From Nodularia sphaerocarpa UHCC 0038 (GTDB lineage Bacteria; Cyanobacteriota; Cyanobacteriia; Cyanobacteriales; Nostocaceae): a DNA stretch of 64,000 nt. This document shows, one piece after another, positions 44,534 to 52,598 of the stretch. Below the pieces are notes generated by a model. It was not told where the DNA came from and did not search any database. It was given only the letters and a program-made list of their open reading frames with translations. The translations under genes and the position numbers were made by a program. Where the stretch lies: NCBI RefSeq assembly GCF_022376295.1, contig NZ_CP060140.1, forward strand, positions 2,050,356-2,114,355. Direction: 5' to 3'. Position 1 is the first letter of the stretch; each line of letters opens with the position of its first letter.

Positions 44534-44763
44534 AATAGTGGGCGAAAGGAAAGGGATAGAATCAAGGCGATCGCTATCCCCAAAACCATCACAAATAAAC
44601 TCATTTAGCGGCATCCGTTGTTTGCACTAGATATCAGGTGTAGGCTGGTGTATCAACTGCAACAGGTCATAAAAAATCATTTTCTTGGATACTTTCGCCA
44701 TTATCTCTACTTTTTGGCCAAAATTATGACTAATGGGATGTTTAGCCTACTTTTAGCTGTAAC

Positions 44764-45981
44764 CTACAAACCACTAAATTCAAATTGATAATCCGAGTTT
44801 GTTAAAAAGGCGGAATCAGTATAACCTTCTTTGCTAGTGGTAGTTGATACTAGATCAGGATGACTCAACAACCTCTTAACATCACTACCAACCCCCGACA
44901 CACCCATTTCCAGGGATGTCAGTTCGTCAAGGATATCAAAAGACCAGTCTTCATTACCAATATATGCTTTACCATCATCAGTAGCTTCAATACTATTACC
45001 AAGTAAACCACCATTATTAATGTTGCCGGTATTAGTATTACCCAGAACATTGTTGCTATTGCCACTGAGGATGTTACTATTGCCATTAATACTGTTGCGA
45101 TCGCCACTAGGTGTGTTGGCATTACCGTTAACAGTATTATCATCACCTAATTGCCAGTTACCATTACCATCACTGGTGTTGCGACTACCAAACTCCCAGT
45201 TGCCATTACCGTTAGCGGTATTATCATTACCAAACTCCCAGTTGCCATTACCATCGGTAGTGTTGCCACTACCAAAATACCAATTGCCATTACCATCAGC
45301 AGTATTGTTGCTTCCGTAAAACCAGTTACCATTTCCATTACCCGTGTTAGCGCCAGTACTTGCACCCGCTTCACCAGATTCTAAATCTTTGAGATCAGAT
45401 ATCCAATTATCACTGTTGTATGGTACAGATAGACCTTCAGGAGCTTCTGGTAGGAAGTTCTCATTTGTTGAAGAGGGTGCAGTGCTACCACTTGACAAGT
45501 TTTCAGGAGGGTTGTTTTCACCTCCAAAGACATTGCTATTGCTATCAGAAGAGTTAGTATCAACGCTCAGAATGTCAATTAATTGGCTAAAGGGGTTGTT
45601 ACCATCAGGCGCTACACTCCGCTCATCTTCAGTCCGAGTGTAGTTATGGGTGTACTGACCATCGTCACTAGTCGTAGACACATTTCCTCCATCTCCGGCC
45701 GTGAAGGGATTACCACCGCTACTGTCACCGCCACCAGCAAAGGGATTACCGCCGCTACCGTCACCGCCACCAGCAAAGGGATTACCGCCGCTACCGTCAC
45801 CGCCACCAGCAAAGGGATTACCGCCGCTACTGTCACCGCCACCAGCAAAGGGATTACCGCCGCTACTGTCACCGCCACCAGCAAAGGGATTACCGCCACT
45901 TAAATCAGCACCCTCATCAGATATCCATTGACCATCTGTATAGTACCAATTACCATTACCTTGAATACTGTTTTCAGTCAT
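44764..45981 (-). CDS. Gly/Asn-rich protein with 12- and 14-residue tandem repeats
   Basis: The 405-residue protein starts MTENSIQGNGNWYYTDGQWI. Residues about 27-100 are six units of SGGNPFAGGGDS (12 residues, 36 bp in the DNA, 45690-45905). After a Ser/Asn-rich linker, residues about 217-325 are seven or eight units of 14 residues, GNGNWEFGNDNTAN type, which decay to GNSNILSGNSNNVL. The C-terminal 70 residues are ordinary (GKAYIGNEDWSFDILDELTS...). There is no signal peptide or membrane segment. The Asn ladder suggests a beta-solenoid. No family recognised; an extracellular or surface role is only a guess. Confidence 0.72.
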   Translation of the reverse strand: MTENSIQGNGNWYYTDGQWISDEGADLSGGNPFAGGGDSSGGNPFAGGGDSSGGNPFAGGGDGSGGNPFAGGGDGSGGNPFAGGGDSSGGNPFTAGDGGNVSTTSDDGQYTHNYTRTEDERSVAPDGNNPFSQLIDILSVDTNSSDSNSNVFGGENNPPENLSSGSTAPSSTNENFLPEAPEGLSVPYNSDNWISDLKDLESGEAGASTGANTGNGNGNWFYGSNNTADGNGNWYFGSGNTTDGNGNWEFGNDNTANGNGNWEFGSRNTSDGNGNWQLGDDNTVNGNANTPSGDRNSINGNSNILSGNSNNVLGNTNTGNINNGGLLGNSIEATDDGKAYIGNEDWSFDILDELTSLEMGVSGVGSDVKRLLSHPDLVSTTTSKEGYTDSAFLTNSDYQFEFSGL

Positions 45982-46352
45982 TAGAATTATTCCTTACAAT
46001 TGCTTAGATAAATTAATCAGTTAAGTAGATCAAACCTAAAAAACGTAAGATATTAAGTACATTAAAAAAAATGACTTAAACACACCCTACGAATGTTTTA
46101 TCTTTAATTAAGTTGGTCTACTCATATCAATAGCCGCAGAATAACTGAAGGCAGGTTTTTCGGTTGTCTTCTGCAAAAAAGCACTAAAAATCCCAAGGTT
46201 TAGAGATTCACTTGGAATATACTTTCAATAAAAATATAATAAATTTAACAAAAATTTAAAATGAATAAAGTTTTGATTTGCTTGTTAATCTGTTTGATTT
46301 GATCAAAAGCAAAAAATTATACTTACATTTTTATGTCGAGGATTTTACTGGT

Positions 46353-46441
46353 GGGGTTGTCATTGGTCATTGGTCATTTGTCATTTGTCATTTGTCATTT
46401 GTCATTTGTCATTTGTCATTTGTCATTTGTCATTTGTCATT
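46353..46441. repeat. Heptamer array CATTTGT/CATTGGT
   Basis: At least eleven tandem heptamers (TCATTTG / TCATTGG) in a row, the same unit as inside the MITE-like elements (complement ATGACCA/ATGACAA). The gap 45982-46714 holds also a CCCCTGTCCCCTGCC stretch (46463-46480) but no supported gene; the open frames over the array are by-products. Confidence 0.85.
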
Positions 46442-46714
46442 GGGAAATTACCGTCTTCTCACCCCTGTCCCCTGCCTCTTCTCCCCATTCCCCGGAAAAT
46501 GCCGGCAAGAATCAACGGCATAGAATGATAGTCATTTTCACTTTTTACCTCCATTGTCAACCTCACAGACAGACTTTTTCACCACCATATAATTTTTGTC
46601 CGCGTAATATCTTCTGTCTGGAGACAAGTGCTAGCTTTGAGGCTAAAGTTGACAACTTCTTGCTAGCATCTACAGGCATCATAGAGATTGATATATATAA
46701 AGAGCAATTTTCAA

Positions 46715-47200
46715 ATGACCATATACTTTTACAAGGTGTGGCAGCCTTATGGCTGTTTTTCTAACTTTTCTGACCACGGTATCCAAATTCAGGGTGCTTA
46801 TTGGTCAACTGTGGAGCATTATTATCAAGCGCAAAAGTTTGTGGGCAGTGTGGATGCAGCAATTATACCTATAATTCATGCTGCGGAAACTCCCGAAGCT
46901 GCTGCTGCTTTGGGACGTTGCAGTACTCGCCAACTCCGTTCAGACTGGGAGATTGTCAAAACTAGAGTTATGCGAGAAGCTGTACTCAAAAAGTTTCTCA
47001 CTCATTTGGATATTAAAGAAATTCTTCTGAACACTGGTAATGAGACGCTGGTAGAAAATTCGCCCAACGATTATTTTTGGGGCTGTGGTGCAGAGAAAAC
47101 TGGTCAAAACCATCTGGGCAAAATTCTCATGGCTGTACGTGCAGAAATTCTCCAATCGCGACTTTTTACGGTAATTTCTGGGGAGAGTAAGTTAGATTAA
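46715..47200 (+). CDS. NADAR-family protein (riboflavin-intermediate N-glycosidase type)
   Basis: I start at ATG 46715 (MTIYFYKVWQPYGCFSNFSD); an earlier in-frame start would add nine residues. The 161-residue protein has the NADAR/DUF1768 landmarks: FYKVWQPYGCFSNFSDH, YWSTVEHYYQAQKF (about residues 31-44) and DYFWGCGAEKTGQNHLGKILMAVR near the C-terminus. Such proteins hydrolyse N-glycosidic bonds in reactive riboflavin intermediates; some NADAR members reverse ADP-ribosylation. Single gene with a terminator. Confidence 0.9.
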   Translation: MTIYFYKVWQPYGCFSNFSDHGIQIQGAYWSTVEHYYQAQKFVGSVDAAIIPIIHAAETPEAAAALGRCSTRQLRSDWEIVKTRVMREAVLKKFLTHLDIKEILLNTGNETLVENSPNDYFWGCGAEKTGQNHLGKILMAVRAEILQSRLFTVISGESKLD

Positions 47201-47229
47201 TTAGAAGTAATTCCATATTTACTGTGACA

Positions 47230-47249
47230 GGGGAATGTTGTCATTCCCC
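47230..47249 (+). terminator. Hairpin after the NADAR gene
   Basis: GGGGAATG / CATTCCCC perfect 8 bp stem with a TTGT loop, 30 bp after the stop. The rest of the 323 bp gap before the next gene shows nothing I can name. Confidence 0.7.
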
Positions 47250-47523
47250 CAGATTCAAAATTTGAGAAAAGTTGGTAAGTGAAATTACTTAACTAATTGC
47301 TATTAACTATTAATTTATGTTACAATTTATGATGATTATCAGTCATTATTTGGCAATTTTCTCCTCTGGATAATTTTACTATACACAATTCGATATCTAA
47401 GATATAAGATTAGGTGATATATAACAACGTTTTATTAACTTTAGAGCCGTAAAAAACAGGAATAATGCGGGCAATTATTGACAAAGACTTTCAGAATTTA
47501 ATGTAATATTTTTTAATGTACAA

Positions 47524-50298
47524 ATGGAATTTACTGATAAATCCAACGATGTGCAGCCAATTTTCAACCAGGAAAATTTATTGCATCGGATCACAAACCA
47601 AATTAGGCGATCGCTTGAACTTCCAGAGATATTAGCCGCTACTGTTGCCGAAGTGCGTTTATTTTTGCACACAGACCGGGTGATGGTGTATCGATTTGAC
47701 GCTGATGACAATGGTGAAGTCATTGCCGAATCTATTCATGAACAGCGCCTACCATCACTATTAGGGTTGCACTTCCCAGCAGATGATATTCCCCAAGAAG
47801 CCAGAGACTTGTTTCTATCAACACGGCAACGTTCCATAGTGGATGTAGCTAGTGGAAAAATAGGACTATCACCGCTCAAGTCACGAGAAACTGGCCAATA
47901 TCTCCAAAGCGAGCATATCTACTATCGGCAGATCGACCCATGCCATATTCAATACTTAACGGCCATGGGCGTAAAGTCTTCGCTGGTTGTACCAATTTTA
48001 CATCAAGAACCAGGAGGACAAGGGCAATCAGTCAAGCGGGAACTGTGGGGATTGTTGGTGTCTCATCACAGCCAACCACGGACGATTTTGAAGCGGGAAC
48101 TCAAAATAGTTCAACAAGTTGCTGATCAGGTAATGATCGCGATCGCTCAAAGTAACTTACTCACCGAAGCCCGTACCCAGCAAAAGCGAGAAGCCACAAT
48201 TAACAGAGTTACCACACTCTTACATCAACTACCCACAATCCAATTACAGGAAGCATTAGAAGCAGTTATTACTGCATTTAGTGGCGTAGGTGGAAGAATG
48301 TACATTGATCATAGTGGTGAAATATACACATCAGGCGAACAGCCGCAACTACCATATCAGTTAGACAGCACTACAATTGAACAACATCCAGTCTGGCAAA
48401 ACTGGATAGCTGAATTTAAACCTGGTCAAGTTTGGGCAATTACTGACCTCTACAAAGAACCCCGTTTGCGAGTTTTGGCTACTGCATTTCAATCAACTCA
48501 GATTCGCGGACTCCTGGTGATTCCCCTACACGATCGCCAAAATTGTATTGGTGTGATCAGCATTTTTCGCCCCGCCTATGACAGCGAAATTTTGTGGGCT
48601 GGACAGCATGATCCAAATCAGCGCCAACAATTACCCCGGTTTTCCTTTGAACTTTGGCGAGAACAAAGAAAAGGACAAGCACGGGAATGGAAACCCGAAG
48701 AAATTTCCTTGGGGAATGCTTTGTGCTATCATTTCTCAATAGCAATTCACCAGCAGCAAATGTACCAACAGGTGCATTTGCTAAATACCAACTTAGAATC
48801 TCGCGTACAAGAACAAACTGCTGAACTAAAAAAATCATTACTGCTGACCAAGGCAATCAAGCAAGTTACAGAGCAAATTCGCAGTACCTTGGACTTGAAC
48901 ACTACCTTGCAAGCAATTGTTCAGGAAGTTCGTCCCCTGCTAAATTCAGACAGAGTGCTGATTTACCAGCTGATGGGTGAATTTGGTGGCAAAGTAATTG
49001 TCGAAGATATGAATGGCGCATGGCCATCGGTGTTAGGAATGAACGCACCACTAGAATGCTTTGATCATGAGATGACGAGTTTATACTGTCGGGGCAGAAT
49101 TAGAGCAATTAACAATGTTTCCACAGACACTTTAAGTGATTGTCATCGAGAATTTTTGCAAAATCTGCAAGTGCAAGCTAACTTAATTGTGCCGATTAAT
49201 ATTAGTCAGCAACTCTGGGGATTACTGATTGTACATCAATGTCATGCTCCCAGAAATTGGCAGGATACAGAAATTGATTTACTGCAACAGCTAGCAGATC
49301 AGGCGGCGATCGCCATTCAACAAGCCCAACTCTACAAACAAAGCTGTACTGCCGAAATCCAAGCCAAGGCTAAAGCTGCACAATTAGAACAGGCTTTGTT
49401 GCAACTGCGAGAAACCCAGTCAAAATTGATTCAAACTGAAAAAATGTCCAGTTTAGGGCAGTTAGTAGCAGGTGTAGCCCACGAAATCAACAACCCAGTT
49501 AACTTTATTTACGGCAATCTTTCCCACGCCAATAACTATATCCAACAACTACTAGAATTATTAAATCTCTATAAGTTGCACTATCCCCACCCCGATGAGC
49601 AAATCCACTCATTAATGGAAGTAATTGATTTGGATTTTTTGCGAGAAGACTTACCAAAAACTATATCCTCAATGCAAATTGGCACTGATCGCATTCGTTC
49701 AATAGTCTTATCATTACGCAATTTTTCCCGCTTAGATGAAGCCGAAAACAAGCCTGTTGACCTACATGAAGGTATCGAAAATACTTTATTAATTTTGCAA
49801 CATCGCCTAAAAGCAAATGCGAATCTTACTAGTGTGGAAATCATCAAAAATTATGGTAATTTACCCCGGATAGAATGTTTTGCAGGTCAGATGAATCAGG
49901 TATTTATGAATATTCTCAGCAATGCTATTGATGCCTTAGAGTCATCTAGAATCATGAACAAGGGCGAGAATCGTCTTTCTAAACCAACAATTTGGATTTC
50001 CACTCAAATAGCCACAGATCAATCCCGTCTGCTACTTCGCATTGCTGACAACGGTCTGGGAATGACTCAAGAAGTGCAAAAGCGCATTTTTGACCCATTT
50101 TTCACCACCAAGTCAGTTGGTAAAGGTACAGGACTTGGGCTAGCAATTAGCTATCAGATTATTGTGGATAAACATGGTGGATCAATGGAGTGTACCTCAG
50201 AGATAGGTAAAGGTACAGAATTTGTGATAGAGATTCCGATTAAACGCTTCAGTCACATAAACACTGCTGAAAAGGTCGGCATAAATAAAGTTAACTAG
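47524..50298 (+). CDS. Cyanobacteriochrome-type multi-GAF sensor histidine kinase
   Basis: The 924-residue protein has GAF1 (about residues 25-175), a middle GAF-like region (about 225-400), GAF2 (about 440-615), a coiled coil, HisKA with His653 (VAHEINNP) and a HATPase_c domain (DNGLGM, GKGTGLGLAIS). GAF1 has a phytochrome-like HFPADDIPQEARDLF and DPCHIQYLTAMGV, with the bilin-binding type Cys140-His141. GAF2 has DCHREFLQNLQVQANLIVPI with Cys540-His541, and LECF with Cys512 where DXCF cyanobacteriochromes have their second Cys. So both GAFs may bind a bilin. The kinase lacks a receiver. Its last residues and stop lie inside a MITE-like element. Confidence 0.88.
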   Translation: MEFTDKSNDVQPIFNQENLLHRITNQIRRSLELPEILAATVAEVRLFLHTDRVMVYRFDADDNGEVIAESIHEQRLPSLLGLHFPADDIPQEARDLFLSTRQRSIVDVASGKIGLSPLKSRETGQYLQSEHIYYRQIDPCHIQYLTAMGVKSSLVVPILHQEPGGQGQSVKRELWGLLVSHHSQPRTILKRELKIVQQVADQVMIAIAQSNLLTEARTQQKREATINRVTTLLHQLPTIQLQEALEAVITAFSGVGGRMYIDHSGEIYTSGEQPQLPYQLDSTTIEQHPVWQNWIAEFKPGQVWAITDLYKEPRLRVLATAFQSTQIRGLLVIPLHDRQNCIGVISIFRPAYDSEILWAGQHDPNQRQQLPRFSFELWREQRKGQAREWKPEEISLGNALCYHFSIAIHQQQMYQQVHLLNTNLESRVQEQTAELKKSLLLTKAIKQVTEQIRSTLDLNTTLQAIVQEVRPLLNSDRVLIYQLMGEFGGKVIVEDMNGAWPSVLGMNAPLECFDHEMTSLYCRGRIRAINNVSTDTLSDCHREFLQNLQVQANLIVPINISQQLWGLLIVHQCHAPRNWQDTEIDLLQQLADQAAIAIQQAQLYKQSCTAEIQAKAKAAQLEQALLQLRETQSKLIQTEKMSSLGQLVAGVAHEINNPVNFIYGNLSHANNYIQQLLELLNLYKLHYPHPDEQIHSLMEVIDLDFLREDLPKTISSMQIGTDRIRSIVLSLRNFSRLDEAENKPVDLHEGIENTLLILQHRLKANANLTSVEIIKNYGNLPRIECFAGQMNQVFMNILSNAIDALESSRIMNKGENRLSKPTIWISTQIATDQSRLLLRIADNGLGMTQEVQKRIFDPFFTTKSVGKGTGLGLAISYQIIVDKHGGSMECTSEIGKGTEFVIEIPIKRFSHINTAEKVGINKVN

Positions 50299-50433
50299 CT
50301 AGGGTCGTCATTGGTCATTTGTCATTGGTCATTGGTCATTTGTCATTTGTCATTGGTCATTGGTCATTAGTAAGGGTTTCGGTCTTGTTTACGAGTCGTA
50401 ACATAGTTTGGTTTATTCATGCTTACTTACTTA
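50269..50433 (-). mobile_element. MITE-like element, copy 4 (inverted, expanded)
   Basis: Read on the minus strand this is the same element as copies 1-3: TAAGTAAGTAAG end, CTCGTAAAC/GTTACGA block, expanded ATGACCA/ATGACAA heptamers (about ten units against one to three in other copies), the CGACCCTAGCTAGTTAACTT block and a degenerate left end AAAAGGTCGGC. It overlaps the last ten codons of the histidine kinase gene, including its stop at 50296-50298. Confidence 0.72.
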
Positions 50434-50454
50434 GTTATAAATTTCCCCGCCGAC

Positions 50455-50680
50455 TTACTTATCTGTGTTTATTTGTATTTATTTGTATTTCAGGACTTAC
50501 GCAAAATATCTCTAAAACCCTCTTGCCTTCGTGTCCTTCGTGTCTTCGTGGTTCATTCTTCCGTGACTTGTGCGTAAGTCCTATATTTATCTGTATTTAT
50601 CTGTATTTATCTGTGTTTATCTGTGTTTATCTGTGGTCGAATAATTCTGGCTTTAACTCATTAAGGTAGGAATCGATAGC
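50455..50680 (+). repeat. Interspersed repeat family 'TCTGTGGTCGAATAATTCT', copy C
   Basis: Here the TTTATCTGTG/TTTATTTGTA units are amplified to about ten on both sides of the inserted 91 bp element, then TCTGTGGTCGAATAATTCTGG and AGGAATCGATAG follow as in copies A and B. The remainder of the gap, 50681-51183, shows nothing that I can support. Confidence 0.6.
50492..50582. mobile_element. 91 bp element with perfect 12 bp terminal inverted repeats
   Basis: Ends AGGACTTACGCA and TGCGTAAGTCCT are perfect inverses. The interior has CCTTCGTGTCCTTCGTGTC and GTGGTTCATTCTTCC. It sits inside the TTTATCTGTG array of repeat copy C, splitting it. Related partial copies start at 59142 and 59266. Confidence 0.7.
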
Positions 50681-51183
50681 TCAAAGACTTAGCCATGAAC
50701 AAAACAGAAAAATAGCCAACGCTATCAAAAATTAATCAATAAAGCAATTAACTAGAGACTTAACTTCAACATAGCTTTACTTTTCTTATATTAGTAAAGT
50801 TTAGTTGCAAAAATATCCAGGGGAATTGGGGAAGTGCTAATTTAATGATTGAAGCTAAAAAGCTTCCCTGGCAGATGCAACAGCTAAATGTTTAATAGAA
50901 TAAGAGGTAAAAACGCTGTTTAACTTATGTCTGTCTCGTCCCAACCCAACAACACCCAACGCGAACGCTAATATTTCCTCAAATACTGAAAATCTGGGGG
51001 CGCTGTAATCAATTTTCATTACTTGTTTAAGGTGATGGAAGTGATGACATCCCTGAAGAGAATAAACAAGGAGAGGAAATCATTAAAGCTAGTAGAAGTT
51101 TGGGTGTTGTTATTTAAATGGGTACATTTGGGTGTAGACTAATGATGATGTTAAATAGTCAAATAAATTTTAAATAGCGCCTT

Positions 51184-51954
51184 ATGTCAATTATTGCGCT
51201 CAGAGCCTGGTATATTCAAGAATATGAGCCGATAGCAGAACTGGAGAAACGTCCGCCAGATATTCGCCTCAGTAAAAAAAGCCTGCTAAAATCAGCATTA
51301 AGAGCCGACTTTCTCGAAGATATTGATGATGTTAAGCAATCAACGTGGTTTGGGCGTTATCTAGAGGGAGAAAATATTGAATTTTACATTGAAGGTAGTG
51401 GTGGCTATTGTGTAGCTAACATTGACTTAATTAGTCACGAAATTTATTTTACCAAACAAGCTTTATTAGCTCAATTAGAACCAACAATTTTTTTCTGCTC
51501 CCAAACTGAGTATGCACCAGCGAGTGATGCTCTAAGAGAGGAACTAAAAAAAAGTTTGGAGTCTTTGAATTTGCGATCGCGCCAAACTTTAACATTAGTA
51601 GAAGCTCACCGTCCTAGCAATGCTCCCATTAGACTCAACCGTGCTATGATGAGAAGAATCAGGAGGAGTTTGCTGTTTATCGCAGATACTACACCAATTG
51701 CCAGCATTTCTGGTAAAGAAAATAATCAATTAATTCCTAGTCCCAATGTCTGTGTAGAAATTGGTTATGCAATTGAGAGTAAGCGTGCTGAACAAATCTT
51801 GTTAGCGCAGATGGAACACCCAGACTTTGAGGGTGAGTTTCCCTTTGATTTGCCCACGCAGCAAATTTTGCAGTTTCAAGACAGTGCAGACTTAAGTAAA
51901 ATGCTGACTGGATATATTGAAACTCAGTTAGCCAGATTTAAATTATTTTTCTAA
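51184..51954 (+). CDS. TIR-like/nucleotide-hydrolase-fold protein of unknown role
   Basis: The 256-residue protein has an N-terminal part (1-95) without recognisable motif and a C-terminal part (98-256) that resembles TIR-like and nucleoside-deoxyribosyltransferase-like folds: TIFFCSQTEYAPASDALREE (strand and helix), RRSLLFIADTTP (161-171), SPNVCVEIGYA (186-196, cf. the NPNVxxELGYA motif with its conserved Glu), AEQILLAQ, and FPFDLPTQQIL (219-229). Proteins with this pattern cleave NAD+ or nucleotides and some serve in antiphage defence. It has no neighbours that suggest a system. Fold call is inference. Confidence 0.6.
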   Translation: MSIIALRAWYIQEYEPIAELEKRPPDIRLSKKSLLKSALRADFLEDIDDVKQSTWFGRYLEGENIEFYIEGSGGYCVANIDLISHEIYFTKQALLAQLEPTIFFCSQTEYAPASDALREELKKSLESLNLRSRQTLTLVEAHRPSNAPIRLNRAMMRRIRRSLLFIADTTPIASISGKENNQLIPSPNVCVEIGYAIESKRAEQILLAQMEHPDFEGEFPFDLPTQQILQFQDSADLSKMLTGYIETQLARFKLFF

Positions 51955-52359
51955 TTACAGATTCGTGGAGATTGCTTGTACTGGACAAGTAGGAATACAT
52001 TGCTCACAGACAATACAGCGCGATCGCGTGAAAGTCAACTTGGATGTTTCTGGGTGCAAAGTCAGGGCTTCTGTGGGGCAAACCCCAGTACACAAACCAC
52101 AATGAACACAGACATCTTCATCAATGACAATTTCACCTAAATTAAGGGAAACATTGATATGACGCGATCGCATCCACTCAATAGCTTCATCTAAGCGATC
52201 AATATCTCCAGATAATTCTACCACAAGTTTACCAATTTGGTTTGGTGCAACTTGGGCGCGGATAATATTTGCAGCCACGTTAAATTCCTTCGCCAGTAGG
52301 TAAGTAACCGGCATTTGAATCGCACGTTTGGGAAAAGTCAGGGTAACTCGTTTTTTCAC
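51955..52359 (-). CDS. NIL-domain ferredoxin (2 x 4Fe-4S)
   Basis: The 134-residue protein has an N-terminal NIL domain (about residues 4-75, VTLTFPKRAIQMPVTYLLAK...IEWMRSRHINVSLN), seen also in methionine importer MetN, and a C-terminal bacterial ferredoxin domain with CVHCGLCTGVCP (about 86-97) and CIVCEQCIPTCP (about 115-126). These Cys sets bind two 4Fe-4S clusters. In cyanobacteria such proteins are thought to take part in sulfur-amino-acid metabolism. It converges with the TIR-like gene, stop next to stop. Confidence 0.9.
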   Translation of the reverse strand: MKKRVTLTFPKRAIQMPVTYLLAKEFNVAANIIRAQVAPNQIGKLVVELSGDIDRLDEAIEWMRSRHINVSLNLGEIVIDEDVCVHCGLCTGVCPTEALTLHPETSKLTFTRSRCIVCEQCIPTCPVQAISTNL

Positions 52360-52438
52360 AGGTTTAGCAGAGAGTAAGTTTCTGTTCGGCGTTGCTGATT
52401 TGAAGTATGAACACGATTTGTGATGATGTCAAAACCCC

Positions 52439-52468
52439 TGTAGAGACGTTCCATGGAACGTCTCTACA
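52439..52468. repeat. Perfect 30 bp palindrome of the TGTAGAGACGTT family
   Basis: Arms TGTAGAGACGTTCCA and TGGAACGTCTCTACA are perfect inverses. It lies between the divergent NIL-ferredoxin and thioredoxin genes, so it is not a simple terminator there. Confidence 0.85.
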
Positions 52469-52598
52469 TTTAAATTCATATTTGGTTTGGGCAACGCCTT
52501 CTGTTCTAGCTTAGTCCGAACCCCAGAGAGAAAGGCGCACCAACGGAAAGCGTTAAACTAAAAAGTGACAATAGTTAATAAGTTTTAATAAATTTCCG

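Noticed and set aside
45147..45903. Several long frames on both strands over the repeat protein gene (MATGSL..., LLSPPPAKG...)
   Set aside because: They arise because 36 and 42 bp repeats are multiples of three, so all frames are open. The minus-strand GNGNW/GGNPF frame is the longest and has a normal non-repeat C-terminus.
46278..46764. Two plus-strand frames over the TCATTTG array
   Set aside because: Heptamer repeats give low-complexity SFVICHL runs; not a gene.
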